Shown here piece by piece: positions 35,581 through 44,874 of a stretch of DNA of 64,000 bases. The first letter of the stretch is position 1; each line of letters opens with the position of its first letter. The DNA is taken from NCBI RefSeq assembly GCF_045528445.1, contig NZ_JBGQQU010000008.1:18833-82832 (forward strand), in the 5' to 3' direction. Both the position numbers and the translations under genes were made by a program. Under the pieces are notes generated by a model that did no database searches, had not been told where the DNA came from, and saw only the letters and a program-made list of their open reading frames with translations. Source of the DNA: Desemzia sp045528445. GTDB taxonomy: Bacteria; Bacillota; Bacilli; Lactobacillales; Carnobacteriaceae.

Positions 35581-35884
35581 CGCAATGATGAGAAGAGTAC
35601 AGTATCCATTCCTTTTGTAGAGAGCTTGGTCAGGTGAAAGCAAGCATTGGAATGCTACTCGAAGATGGTCTCGAAGCGGCTGGTTTGAGGATAACAGTGA
35701 ACGTTATCTTAGAATCAGACGGGTCCTCCCGTTACAGCGGAACAGTATACCTTTTGCATTAAAAAGCGTACTGGTTGAGGCAAAAATAGCGATATTTTTG
35801 CGAAGATAGGTGGTACCACGAATCGATTAAACTCATTCGTCCTTCTTTTATACGTTTCGGCGTATAGAAGAAGGACTTTTTTTG
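35581..35884 (+). ncRNA. T-box riboswitch upstream of the second oppA
   Basis: All T-box parts are present: stem I with GATGAGAAGAGTA, the AG-bulge segment AGAGAGCTTGGTCAGGTGAAA, and the T-box AGGTGGTACCACG (35808-35820), followed by a terminator stem GTCCTTCTT / AAGAAGGAC and seven T. By alignment with the stem I of glyQ-type T-boxes (GAA, specifier, purine), the specifier would be GAT at 35664-35666, meaning uncharged tRNA-Asp. The specifier reading is tentative. The rest of 35411-35580 is AT-rich with no gene. Confidence 0.9.
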
Positions 35885-35918
35885 TTATTAAAATTATATA
35901 GGAAAGAAGGAATCAGTA

Positions 35919-37580
35919 ATGAATAAATTTGTAAAAACAGGTCTTGTTGCCTTAGCTTCAGTCTTTATTTTAAGTGCTTGCGGAGGAAACTCTAATGCTT
36001 CAGATAGTAATTCTTCAGACAGTAATGGTAACGGATTAGCCGAAGTACAAGAAATAGCAGTGAGCGTTCCTGCGAGCATGACCACAATCGATACTACTTA
36101 TACTACTGACAAAAACACGTTTACCGTAGCACAGCATCTTTATGAAGGATTGTATCGTTTAGATGAAAACAGCACTCCTGTTCCAGGCTTAGCCGCTGAG
36201 GAAGTAGAAATCAGTGAAGATGGACGCACTTATACATTCACCATCCGTAATGATGCAAATTGGAGCAATGGCGATCCTATCACTGCTCAAGATTTTGTTT
36301 ATGCTTGGACAGAACTAGTTGACCCTGCTGCTGCTGCTCCTAATGCTTACTTGTTGGATGCAGTCGTAAACGGCTATGAAATTCGTACGGGTGAAACAGA
36401 TCCTTCCGAATTAGCCGTCGAAGCTGTATCGGACAAAGTATTCAAAGTTGAATTAGTGGAACCTCTGCCTTCTTTCTTAACATTAATTTCAGTTGTTTGG
36501 TTGGCTCCAAAAAATGAAGCTTATGTAGAAGAACAAGGTGAAGCATATGCAACAACAGCTGAAACAGGTGTTTACAGCGGCCCATTTGTATTGTCAAACT
36601 GGGAGCAAGGTAATGAATCATGGACCTTGGAACCGAATGAAAACTACTATGCAGCTGACGAAGTACATTTGACAAAAATCGACTTCACTACGATCAAAGA
36701 AGAGCAAACGGGAATCAACTTGTATGCCTCTGGTGAGTTGAACTTAACTAAAGTCAGCGGCCAATATGTAGCACAATATCAAAATGAAGAAGGTTTTGTC
36801 TCTCACAATGATATCGCTAATCAATTCATTGATTTCAATAAAGAACCTGGTACTTCTTTAGCCAATGCTCACTTACGTAAAGCGATCGCTTTATCGATTA
36901 ATAAAGAAGGCTTAGTAAATACCGTTTTAAATGATGGCGCAGTAGCTTTAAATGGATTGGTTCCAAACGAATTGTACCAACATCCTGAAACCGGCGAAGA
37001 TTTTAGAGAGTACAGTGGTGACTACAACACGTACAATTTGGAACAAGCGCAAGAAGAATGGGCATTGGCGCAAGAGGAGCTTGGCGACTCAGTAGAAATT
37101 TCTTTACTTGTGGCAGAAGACACTACTTCTACGCGAACAGCTGAATATGTTCAAAGCCAAATCCAAGAAAACTTGGAGGGCGTTACTGTAACGATTGATA
37201 AACAACCGAAAAACAGTGTTAATCAATCACGTTCCGATTCAAACTATGAAATGTCTATTTCTGGATGGATTGCCGGTGATAATAATTTAGGCTACTTCTT
37301 CAACTTGTATGAAGACGGATCAGCTTACAATTATGGCGGTTACAATAACGAAACATACAATCAGTTAGCTGCAGAAGCGAAAACAACTTACGCTAATGAT
37401 CCAGACAAACAATTTGAAAACTATCAAAAAGCAGAGCAAATTCTCTTAGAAGAAGATGCAGCTCAAGTACCGTTATACCAAAGTGCATCAAACTATTTGA
37501 TTGATCCCAAAGTAAAAGGAATCGAATTCCACCGCTACGCAAGCTACTTCCACTTCAGAACAGCCTATTTAGCTGAATAG
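35919..37580 (+). CDS. second oligopeptide-binding lipoprotein (OppA paralogue)
   Basis: A 553-residue family 5 solute-binding lipoprotein; the signal peptide ends in the lipobox LSAC with acylated Cys at residue 21. The body shares YTFTIRNDANWSNGDPITAQDFVYAWTELVDP with OppA. It has no permease of its own and probably feeds OppBCDF just upstream. It is controlled by a T-box, so its supply is tied to one amino acid rather than to overall nitrogen state. AGAAGGA precedes the ATG. The stop TAG is the first three bases of a 124-bp repeat array. Confidence 0.9.
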   Translation: MNKFVKTGLVALASVFILSACGGNSNASDSNSSDSNGNGLAEVQEIAVSVPASMTTIDTTYTTDKNTFTVAQHLYEGLYRLDENSTPVPGLAAEEVEISEDGRTYTFTIRNDANWSNGDPITAQDFVYAWTELVDPAAAAPNAYLLDAVVNGYEIRTGETDPSELAVEAVSDKVFKVELVEPLPSFLTLISVVWLAPKNEAYVEEQGEAYATTAETGVYSGPFVLSNWEQGNESWTLEPNENYYAADEVHLTKIDFTTIKEEQTGINLYASGELNLTKVSGQYVAQYQNEEGFVSHNDIANQFIDFNKEPGTSLANAHLRKAIALSINKEGLVNTVLNDGAVALNGLVPNELYQHPETGEDFREYSGDYNTYNLEQAQEEWALAQEELGDSVEISLLVAEDTTSTRTAEYVQSQIQENLEGVTVTIDKQPKNSVNQSRSDSNYEMSISGWIAGDNNLGYFFNLYEDGSAYNYGGYNNETYNQLAAEAKTTYANDPDKQFENYQKAEQILLEEDAAQVPLYQSASNYLIDPKVKGIEFHRYASYFHFRTAYLAE

Positions 37581-38046
37581 AGAGCGGAGCAGAGCGTTAA
37601 GGATTTCGTAGAGTTCGATTTTGACCTGTAATTGGCGTTCTTTGCCAATAACAGGTCAAAACGAAATCATAGGAAGCCTGCTCTGCGCAGCTCGTTTTGA
37701 ATAGAGAGCGGAGCAGAGCGTTAAGGATTTCGTAGAGTTTGATTTTGACCTGTAATTGGCGCTCTTTGCCAATAACAGGTCAAAACGAAATCATAGGAAG
37801 CCTGCTCTGCGCAGCTCATTTTGAATAGAGAGCGGAGCAGAGCGTTAAGGATTTCGTAGAGTTTGATTTTGACCTGTAATTGGCGCTCTTTGCCAATAAC
37901 AGGTCAAAACGAAATCATAGGAAGCCTGCTCTGCGCAGCTCATTTTGAATAGAGAGCGGAGAAATGCCTTTAGGTGACCGAAGATAAGAACAAAATGACC
38001 AGTAGGCATTCTTTCCTAACTGGTCATTTTTAGTTTTTTGAAGAAA
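37578..38046 (+). repeat. 124-bp structured repeat array, locus B (three units and a diverged fourth)
   Basis: Units start at 37578, 37702 and 37826 with 124-base spacing and are almost identical; a fourth start at 37950 soon diverges and ends in a hairpin (AAATGACCAGT with ACTGGTCATTT) that may terminate. Each unit pairs CAGAGC/GCTCTG, GATTTCG/CGAAATC and TTTGACCTG/CAGGTCAAA. The array begins with the stop codon of the second oppA. Downstream, a scrap GAAGAAATTCCTTCCGGAAT (38042-38061) resembles the 200-bp element. Nothing coding is seen to 38338. Confidence 0.9.
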
Positions 38047-38338
38047 TTCCTTCCGGAATCTCTAAGAGTTTTTATTTAAAATATATCTCTTTATAATAAC
38101 CCCCCTATTTCCTTGTAAATATTCAGGAAGAAATAAGGACTTTTAGTGTAAATTGAATGCACACTTCTCTCATCAAGTTTCTACTTTGAAATAGGCTCTA
38201 GTTAACAATGTTAGTCTGTTCACCTGCTCTGTTGTGAGGTGGTTTTCTCAACTTTCATTTGATTGACTGGGGATAACGTATCAAATGCCATCATTTCCCA
38301 GCAATAAAAAAAGAAGCACTTCTGCCTCTTTTCGTGAT

Positions 38339-39232
38339 TTATCTCTCTTTTATTTGCTCAGTTTTTTGTCCTTTTCCTGTAAAATACTCATTCATAAAGG
38401 TTGCTGCTAAGACTAGTGCACCGCCAAATAATTGCAACCCGGAGATCGGCTCTTTCAGCACAGTAGCTGAGATGATGACCGCTGTTAACGGATCAATATA
38501 GCTCAGTACCGCGAATGTCTGCCCTTCGATTTGTTGCAAACCTGAAAAAACAAAAACATACGCGATTCCCGTATGAACAATTCCCAATACCAGCAAAGAC
38601 AGAAGTGACGGCATGGTCAGTTGGCTCGTTCCAAGTCCAGTGGTCAGCAATACATACGGTAATAAAATGACGGTAGCGATGATCAAGGTTAATGCGGTCA
38701 AATGAAGGTCGCTAAGGCCTGTAACTTTTTTATTAGAGATAATGGCAATAGCATAAAACAAAGCTGCTGTCAGGCCAAATCCGATGCCTAACGGGTGGTT
38801 GTATCCCATAGAGCTGCCACTGAATCCGATAATAAAAACCATTCCGATCATAGCCAGTAAGACAAAGCTGAATTTTTTTACTGTCAAAGCTTCTTTAAGC
38901 ACTAACGGCGCCAACAACGTCAGCATAATCGGTTGAAAATAATAGCTGATTGTCGCATTTGAAACCGTTGTATAGCGATAAGCTTCAAACAAAAGAATCC
39001 AGTTGGCTCCTACAGCAAAGCCCGAAAGCAGCAAAAACTTCCCATTTTTCTGAATCGATTTAAACGGGATCCGCTCTTTTTTAAGCAGCAGAGTCCCCAC
39101 AAGAAATAGGCTTCCTAATGCTCCACGATAAAACGCAATCTGATTAGTCTCCAGTGGGATTTGCCGAACAAAAATACTCAGCGTTCCAAAAATCAACATC
39201 GATAGTATAACCTTTACTTTTCCACTCATCAT
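38339..39232 (-). CDS. EamA/DMT family transporter
   Basis: A 297-residue membrane protein with ten predicted helices in two repeated EamA halves (residues 5-135 and 150-282); GALGSLFLVGTLLL and the second-half LSYIDPLTAVIISATVLKEPISGLQLFGGALVLAA are typical. Drug/metabolite transporters of this kind export amino acids or other metabolites; the substrate is not predictable here. AAAGGGGAAG precedes the tandem ATG start. It is a single gene. Confidence 0.88.
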   Translation of the reverse strand: MMSGKVKVILSMLIFGTLSIFVRQIPLETNQIAFYRGALGSLFLVGTLLLKKERIPFKSIQKNGKFLLLSGFAVGANWILLFEAYRYTTVSNATISYYFQPIMLTLLAPLVLKEALTVKKFSFVLLAMIGMVFIIGFSGSSMGYNHPLGIGFGLTAALFYAIAIISNKKVTGLSDLHLTALTLIIATVILLPYVLLTTGLGTSQLTMPSLLSLLVLGIVHTGIAYVFVFSGLQQIEGQTFAVLSYIDPLTAVIISATVLKEPISGLQLFGGALVLAATFMNEYFTGKGQKTEQIKER

Positions 39233-39378
39233 AGAGCCACTTCCCCTTTACCTATCCAAATGAAGTTGTTGATGTATATAGTAGCATACTGAATTTGAAA
39301 AAGGGGAAGTTTTTAGATTTTTATAACATTGTGTGCAGAGAAAAAGCAGCCTCCTATGACTGCTTCTTCTCTTGCAAT

Positions 39379-40179
39379 TTATTGAGCACTCACATTTTGA
39401 GGCAGTTCGACAAAAGTCGGCTGTTGCTTTTGAAAAACTGCTAGTTGATCTACTCCATGCTCTCTCAGCATAGTAAAAGCATCTTTAAAGCGTAATTCAT
39501 AATCTTCTACTACATGTGCATCTGAACTGACAGTAAATAAGGTGCCACCTACAGAACGATAAAGATCGATAGCATATTCATAGAGGTGTGCATTTCCGTA
39601 TCTGTACATGCTTCTCGTATTCAATTCTAGTGCCATATCTTGTTGAACGGCCTCTTTAAAAATCTCCATTAGCTTTGGTTCTACAATCCTTAATTCCGCT
39701 ACACTCACTTCATAACTTCGCAGACCGAAATCAAAATGAGCTAATACATTGGCATTTTTGAACTCACGTACACCTTGCAGCATCAAGTTGTAATATTCCT
39801 TCAGTTGATTCTCTAAAGGAACATCATCGTTACTCAACTGCATGAATCCATATTTGCCATTGTGATGGATGCTCATCAGTATCAAATCGTAATCTTTATC
39901 TTTCAAAAACTTTTGAATTCTCTCTTTATCTGGATACGTAAACCCAACTTCTATTCCCTTTAAGATACGATTGCCATAGAGTTGATTCAAACGCTCGATT
40001 TCCGCGGAATATCCATCAAAATCTGGAATCACATCATCTGATGCTTGCTCCGTACTAAAGAAGTCCAAGTGTTCTGTTGTGATCAAGTTTTTACCAGCTG
40101 ACCGTTCCAAGTAGTGTTCAAAAGTTTCGGCAGAATCTGGTGAAAAATGAGTATGCATATGTTGATCATAGTAGTTCAT
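39379..40179 (-). CDS. PHP-domain phosphatase (HisJ-like)
   Basis: A 266-residue PHP metal-dependent phosphoesterase. Metal ligands are visible in DQHMHTHFSPDS (residues 5-16), TTEHLDF (near 36), IEVGFTYP and SIHHNGKYGF (near 100), and SSDAHVVEDY (near 225). HisJ-type enzymes dephosphorylate histidinol phosphate, but no histidine synthesis genes are nearby, so another phosphorylated substrate is possible. AGAGGAG precedes the ATG. It is a single gene. The 310-base gap upstream (40180-40489) holds a hairpin TTCCCATCC/GGATGGAAG and the M20 terminator but no gene. Confidence 0.8.
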   Translation of the reverse strand: MNYYDQHMHTHFSPDSAETFEHYLERSAGKNLITTEHLDFFSTEQASDDVIPDFDGYSAEIERLNQLYGNRILKGIEVGFTYPDKERIQKFLKDKDYDLILMSIHHNGKYGFMQLSNDDVPLENQLKEYYNLMLQGVREFKNANVLAHFDFGLRSYEVSVAELRIVEPKLMEIFKEAVQQDMALELNTRSMYRYGNAHLYEYAIDLYRSVGGTLFTVSSDAHVVEDYELRFKDAFTMLREHGVDQLAVFQKQQPTFVELPQNVSAQ

Positions 40180-40440
40180 AGTAAGCTCCTCTCTTTTAGA
40201 ACCTTATTTAGAGACTAGTGCTTGTTTACTTGCTTTATTTGCAGATGAAGCATTTTAATCCCATCAGAACCTCATCTGCCCTTTAATACTATTTTATGAT
40301 GGAAAGTCTTCCCATCCAACACTTTCATTATAGAGGATGGAAGTAAAACTCAGGTAAATTAGCCGTTAAGAATTCGTTTCTTTTACAACATTACACATAG
40401 CCTTATTCGCGACATTCGGAATTTCCTTGTAAGAATGAAT

Positions 40441-40486
40441 AAAAACTCTGTAAAAGAAGTCCCGCCTTCTCTCACAGAGTAAAGTT
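40441..40486. terminator. terminator of the M20 gene
   Basis: ACTCTGT, AGAAG, CTTCT and ACAGAGT pair in a long hairpin, with T-rich flanks on the minus strand. Confidence 0.75.
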
Positions 40487-40489
40487 TAA

Positions 40490-41689
40490 TTAAAATTGAC
40501 CTTGTCCTAAATAAGCCAGTGCATATTGCGCATACAGCTCTGCTCCGACTTTTAACGCTTCTTCATCGACATTGAAACGCCCAGAGTGGTGGGGCCAACA
40601 TGTATCTTTATCCGGACTCCCACTACCAACGGTGGCAAATGCGCCAGGAATCTGCATCATATAGTAACCGAAGTCTTCTCCACCCATTGTAGGAGGACAA
40701 TTATCGACTGCCGCTTCGCCAAAAGCTTGCGCAGCAACTTGTTGAACCAAATTAGCGGTTCTTTCTTCATTGTTTACCGGTTCAGTCATCCGTTGGTATT
40801 CTACCGTTGCTTGTCCGCCATACATACGGGCGATTTCTTCCGCATAATGTTTGATACATTCTTCTACTTTATCGCGCGTAGCCGGATCAAATGTCCGCAC
40901 AGTACCTTCAATGTGAGCATTTTCTGCAATAACGTTAAATCGTGTTCCAACTTCCATTTTTCCTAACGTCACAACAGCTGGCTGCATCGGATCCACCACG
41001 CGAGATACGATAGATTGCACATTCGCTACGTATTGTGACGCCATGATAGCTGCATCAATGTTTAAATGCGGCTGTGCTGCGTGGCCGCCGCTTCCAACAA
41101 AATCAACTTTTACAATATCTGCAGCTGCAAAAGAAGGACCTGCTGGACAAGATACGGTTCCCACTTTTCCAGGAGCCCAAATGTGAATTCCGAAAGCATT
41201 ATCTACTCCATCAACAGCACCTTGCTCGACCATCAATTTTGCGCCTTCTGCAATTTCTTCAGCTGGTTGGAAAACTAAACGGACTGTACCCTCGAAAGTA
41301 TCTTTTACTTCGTTCAACGCATAAGCGGCATTCATCAACATAGAAACATGAGCATCGTGACCGCAAGCATGCATTTTTCCTTCTTCAACTGATTTGTAGT
41401 CTACCTCATTCAATTGTTGAACAGATAAAGCATCCATATCGGCACGTAATAAAACGGTTTTCCCGGGTTTAGCACCCTTGATTTCAGCGATGACTCCTGT
41501 TGGTTTCATTAATCGGTAAGGAATACCTAATTCATCTAATTTAGCCGCTATCGTTTTAGTCGTTTCAAATTCTTCTAAAGATACTTCCGGATTAGCATGC
41601 AAGTGACGACGGAAAGCAATCATTTCCTTTTCTTTAGATGCTATCAATTCTTTGATGGGACTAGTTAATGTAAGTGTATCTTGATTCAT
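40490..41689 (-). CDS. M20 family amidohydrolase
   Basis: A 399-residue zinc or manganese-dependent amidohydrolase of the N-acyl-amino-acid/hippurate hydrolase type. Motifs in order are RRHLHANPEVSLEEFET (near residue 28), RADMDALSVQQ (near 84), ACGHDAHVSMLM (near 109), QPAEEIAEGAKLM (catalytic Glu, near 140), and GGEDFGYYMMQIPGAF near 350. N-acetyl-diaminopimelate deacetylase is a related family member and diaminopimelate genes lie a few kilobases away, but length and context do not argue for it. It is divergent from a membrane protein with a CodY-like box in the gap, which suggests uptake and hydrolysis of an acylated amino acid or peptide. Confidence 0.85.
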   Translation of the reverse strand: MNQDTLTLTSPIKELIASKEKEMIAFRRHLHANPEVSLEEFETTKTIAAKLDELGIPYRLMKPTGVIAEIKGAKPGKTVLLRADMDALSVQQLNEVDYKSVEEGKMHACGHDAHVSMLMNAAYALNEVKDTFEGTVRLVFQPAEEIAEGAKLMVEQGAVDGVDNAFGIHIWAPGKVGTVSCPAGPSFAAADIVKVDFVGSGGHAAQPHLNIDAAIMASQYVANVQSIVSRVVDPMQPAVVTLGKMEVGTRFNVIAENAHIEGTVRTFDPATRDKVEECIKHYAEEIARMYGGQATVEYQRMTEPVNNEERTANLVQQVAAQAFGEAAVDNCPPTMGGEDFGYYMMQIPGAFATVGSGSPDKDTCWPHHSGRFNVDEEALKVGAELYAQYALAYLGQGQF

Positions 41690-41732
41690 TTTCTCGACCC
41701 CTTTAGGTTCAGCTGCTTTTATGCAGTAATTG

Positions 41733-41747
41733 AATTGTCTGAATATT
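41733..41747. promoter_or_regulatory. CodY-like box between the M20 and membrane-protein genes
   Basis: AATTGTCTGAATATT matches 13 of 15 positions of the CodY consensus AATTTTCWGAAAATT and lies in the shared divergent promoter region. Confidence 0.6.
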
Positions 41748-41934
41748 CTGTAAGTATCACTATAACGATTCGTTTTTCATTTGTCAAATTGAATTCTCAT
41801 CAATTAACAGTTGATGTACCAACGTTTTTAAATAACTGTGTATCTTTAATTTGTGCGAAAATTAAAATTGACAAAATATTCTAACTATTTTATCATTTAA
41901 CACATTACTGTAAAGAAAAGAAATGAGGATTTTT

Positions 41935-43128
41935 ATGAATAGTTTAGTTGCCATCACGATTATTTTTTGTATCTATGCCCTTGGCGATGTGATCGCTGTG
42001 AGAACCAAAAGTATTGTTTCTATGTTATTCACCGCATCTGTTTTCTTCTTAATCGCTTTTTGGTTGGGAATGCCTACCTCTATTTTCCAAGACTCCATGT
42101 TGTTACAGATCGGAAGCATTTTAATTGGTTTCTTGCTGGTTCATATGGGAACGATGTTGAATATCAAACAATTAAAAGAACAATGGAAAACCGTAGTGAT
42201 CTGTGTTGCAGCAATTATAGGAATTACAGTGGCACTTTTTTTGGTCGTTACTCCATTGATGGGCATCGAGACAGCCTTAGTTGGAGCTCCACCTTTATCT
42301 GGAGGCGTGATTGCAGCGATTCAAATGTCAGAAGCTGCTAATGCAATTGGGCGCAGCGATTTAGCTTTACTGGCTTCTTTATTGGTCGTTGTCCAAGGTT
42401 TTGCCGGATATCCGATCGCCAGCTGGGCTCTGAAAAAAGAAGTGAAGTCGTTTAAAGAAAAATACCGCAACAACGAAATCGAGCGCGTACAACAAGAAGA
42501 AACAACTTCCCCCTATAAAATATTTTCTGACTTACCTGAAAAATACCAATCAGGAAACGTTTATTTAGCAAAGGTTGCTGTAGTAGCTCTACTAGCCTCA
42601 TTTGCTGCTAAAGGGCTAACCTCTTTATTAGGATTCCAATTGATCGATGCCAATATTATGTCTTTATTAATGGGGGTATTGTTCAGTGAATTGGGCTTTT
42701 TAGAAAAAAACATTCTGACAAAAGCAAATTCTTACGGCTTGGCTATGCCAGCACTAATTGTAGTCATCCTTTCCAATTTAGCTTCAGCCACACCTGACGT
42801 ATTTCTAGATATACTGCCAGCTTTATTAGCGACTATTGTTTTTGGAACGATTGGAAATGTGCTTTTCTCCTTATTGATCGGTCGTTTTTTAAAGATCTCA
42901 CCTTGGATGAGTATCGCTTTAGGAATAACGGCTCTCTTTGGTTTTCCAGGTACAGCCATTTTGCCTGCTGAAGTAGCCAACAGCAATTTCTCAAACAGCG
43001 AAGAACGCCAATTATTTCTCGATTCAGTGACGCCTAAAATGCTTGTGGGTGGATTTGTGACAGTATCCATTGGATCAGTTGTCTTAGCAGGATTCTTAGC
43101 ACCATTATTGATAAATCTTGTAGGATAA
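41935..43128 (+). CDS. polytopic membrane protein, probable transporter
   Basis: A 397-residue protein with ten or eleven hydrophobic helices and one charged cytoplasmic loop near residues 175-205. Conserved-looking half-helix breaks GAPPLSGGVIAAIQMSEAANAIG (near 120) and TALFGFPGTAILPAEVANS (near 340) occur at similar places in each half, as in two-repeat ion-coupled transporters. I do not recognise the family with certainty. GAGG precedes the ATG at 41935, six bases upstream. Its divergent partner is an M20 amidohydrolase, so it may import the substrate of that enzyme. Confidence 0.7.
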   Translation: MNSLVAITIIFCIYALGDVIAVRTKSIVSMLFTASVFFLIAFWLGMPTSIFQDSMLLQIGSILIGFLLVHMGTMLNIKQLKEQWKTVVICVAAIIGITVALFLVVTPLMGIETALVGAPPLSGGVIAAIQMSEAANAIGRSDLALLASLLVVVQGFAGYPIASWALKKEVKSFKEKYRNNEIERVQQEETTSPYKIFSDLPEKYQSGNVYLAKVAVVALLASFAAKGLTSLLGFQLIDANIMSLLMGVLFSELGFLEKNILTKANSYGLAMPALIVVILSNLASATPDVFLDILPALLATIVFGTIGNVLFSLLIGRFLKISPWMSIALGITALFGFPGTAILPAEVANSNFSNSEERQLFLDSVTPKMLVGGFVTVSIGSVVLAGFLAPLLINLVG

Positions 43129-43195
43129 GCATCTGCGTTATGAAAAAAAAGGGACTGGGACAATAGTCTTTATCTCTGTCACATATTAAACGGGT

Positions 43196-43330
43196 GCTTT
43201 TAAATGCGTTCCAAAAGCCTGACCACATGCCTATAAACCAGCCTCCCCTTATGAGAAAAAGCATCTCATAAGGGGAGGCTGGTTTATATTCAATGGTCAA
43301 AATGTCTTTTGTCCTGCTCTCTCTTGTCTG
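43196..43330 (-). repeat. degenerate single copy of the 124-bp structured unit
   Basis: Read on the minus strand from 43322: AGAGAGAGCAGGACAAAAG, GACC, TATAAACCAGCC, then a 13-base apical stem with the loop GATGCTTTTTCTC, and back through GGTTTATAGGCATGTGGTC. The GACC/GGTC and TATA stems and the TGCTTTTT loop match the units at 5786 and 61532. It starts about 13 bases after the patA stop. Confidence 0.65.
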
Positions 43331-43334
43331 AGTT

Positions 43335-44480
43335 TTACTTCACTTGGAGTTGCAGAAGAAAAAGCTCCAATTTATCCATTGCCGCTTCTAAGACTTTCAT
43401 ATCTACACAAAAACTGATCCGTACATAATCATCTACTTCAAAATAACTGCCTGGAATAAGCGCAACGCCTTGTTCAAGAACTAGCTTCTGGCAGAATTCA
43501 TGTGAAGATAGCCCATATTTTTTGATAGACGGCAATATATAGAAAGTACCATCAGGCAATTCCACATCTACATTCATTGTTTTCAAGCGGTTGTAGACGT
43601 AATCTCTCCGTAAGCGGTAGGAATTCAGCATCTCTTCGATATTGTAATCCAGTGCTGCTATAGCTGCATCTTGAATAAAGGTGTTGACACAAGAAAGTAC
43701 ATATTGGTGAATCTTGAGGGCTTCTTCGATAAAGTCCCAATCAGCTAATAAGTAGCCGATACGCCATCCAGTCATCGCATAAGGTTTCGAGAAGCTTTGA
43801 CAGATGATGATGTAACTACGAATATCCTGGTATTTAGTTAATTGCTCAGGTTGTTCGGTAAATAACAATTGATTGTAAACATCATCGCTTATCACAAAAA
43901 GTTGGTGTTTCTTCACGGCCTCATAAATCACTTCTAACGAAGACGCATTAAGAATCGTTCCTGTAGGATTATTGGGCGAATTGATGATGATAGCTTTTGT
44001 GTTATCGGTAATGGCCGCCTCCAACATCTCTTTGGAAAGTTGGAATTGATTAGTAGAGGTATCGATTGGCACGCATACTCCGCTGTTCATTTGAATCAAT
44101 TGACGGTATAAAGGAAAAGCCGGTTGTAAAATAATGACTTCTTCCCCAGGGTTGAGTAAAGTGGCTAAAGCCGTTGAAATAGCTTCAGTAGAACCAACTG
44201 TGATCATTACTTCTTCTGGTGAATACTCGATGTGATTGGTTTTTTTCTCAAATGCACAAATCGCCTCTCGCAACTCAAGGCTCCCTTGCGCTGATGAGTA
44301 ATGAGTCTGGTTTTTATTCAGAGAATCGAGCGCAGCTTCTTTTATGGGTGCTGGTGTGGGAAAATCTGGTTCCCCCAAAGTCAGAAAAAGCGAGGCTTGA
44401 TTGTCTACTGCATACTGATTAAATGCTCGTATCTCACTCGTCTCTACTTTAAGGACGTCTTCATTCAATCGTTCTTTCAT
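43335..44480 (-). CDS. patA: PLP aminotransferase, probable N-acetyl-LL-diaminopimelate aminotransferase
   Basis: A 381-residue fold-type I aminotransferase, class I/II. Key parts are LGEPDFPTP (substrate binding, near residue 36), TVGSTEAIS (near 93), NSPNNPTGT (near 165), SDDVYNQL (PLP-binding Asp, near 197) and SFSKPYAMTGWRIGY with the PLP Lys (near 230). PatA-type enzymes of the acetyl branch of lysine synthesis have this sequence style, and the neighbours dapF and the acetyltransferase dapH fit, so I favour that role over other aromatic or aspartate aminotransferases. It is divergent from the riboswitch-led dapF-dapH. The start ATG is at 44480. Confidence 0.82.
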   Translation of the reverse strand: MKERLNEDVLKVETSEIRAFNQYAVDNQASLFLTLGEPDFPTPAPIKEAALDSLNKNQTHYSSAQGSLELREAICAFEKKTNHIEYSPEEVMITVGSTEAISTALATLLNPGEEVIILQPAFPLYRQLIQMNSGVCVPIDTSTNQFQLSKEMLEAAITDNTKAIIINSPNNPTGTILNASSLEVIYEAVKKHQLFVISDDVYNQLLFTEQPEQLTKYQDIRSYIIICQSFSKPYAMTGWRIGYLLADWDFIEEALKIHQYVLSCVNTFIQDAAIAALDYNIEEMLNSYRLRRDYVYNRLKTMNVDVELPDGTFYILPSIKKYGLSSHEFCQKLVLEQGVALIPGSYFEVDDYVRISFCVDMKVLEAAMDKLELFLLQLQVK

Positions 44481-44614
44481 TCGATCACTCCTTTTTGCTT
44501 ATGAAAAAAAGTGTACCAGTTTGCAGAAAAAATACAATATCTAATTTTTTTTCCTGACAAATAGACAACAGAAAAATTTAATGGTAGTATATAAAACATC
44601 AAAAAAGTAACTTA

Positions 44615-44782
44615 CAATTTAATAGAGGTAGCAATGTAGATGAGTAATACACCAGAGAAGGCATTCGATGACGATGTATGAAAGGCAGCCATTGCCGAAC
44701 GATTGAAATCGGCAGATTTTATATCGTGGGGATATGGGAAATACCTATATCACTCCTGCTTAAAAAGCAGAGGCGCTATCAT
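44615..44782 (+). ncRNA. lysine riboswitch upstream of dapF-dapH
   Basis: The conserved pieces follow the L-box order: AATAGAGGTAGCA, AGTA, AGAGAAGG, ATTGCCGAA, TGGGGATATGGG, CACTCC and the closing CAGAGGCGCTATC that pairs with the start. It is more diverged than the copy before lysW but the order and spacing agree. Terminator AGACGCCA/TGGTGTCT follows. Confidence 0.85.
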
Positions 44783-44810
44783 CTGTCTACATAACCATTG
44801 TATACATTTA

Positions 44811-44838
44811 AGACGCCAGAAATGGTGTCTTTTTTTAT
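44811..44838 (+). terminator. lysine-riboswitch terminator before dapF
   Basis: AGACGCCA and TGGTGTCT pair (one G-U), followed by a run of seven T, 37 bases before the dapF start. Confidence 0.85.
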
Positions 44839-44874
44839 TGTTTGAGGAAAAAATTGTAAAAAGGAGTTTTGTAT

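Noticed and set aside
40490..41689. N-acetyl-diaminopimelate deacetylase (dapL)
   Set aside because: The M20 protein is about 25 residues longer than that enzyme, is not in the dap operon and its sequence style is that of hippurate/N-acyl-amino-acid hydrolases; kept as a generic amidohydrolase.
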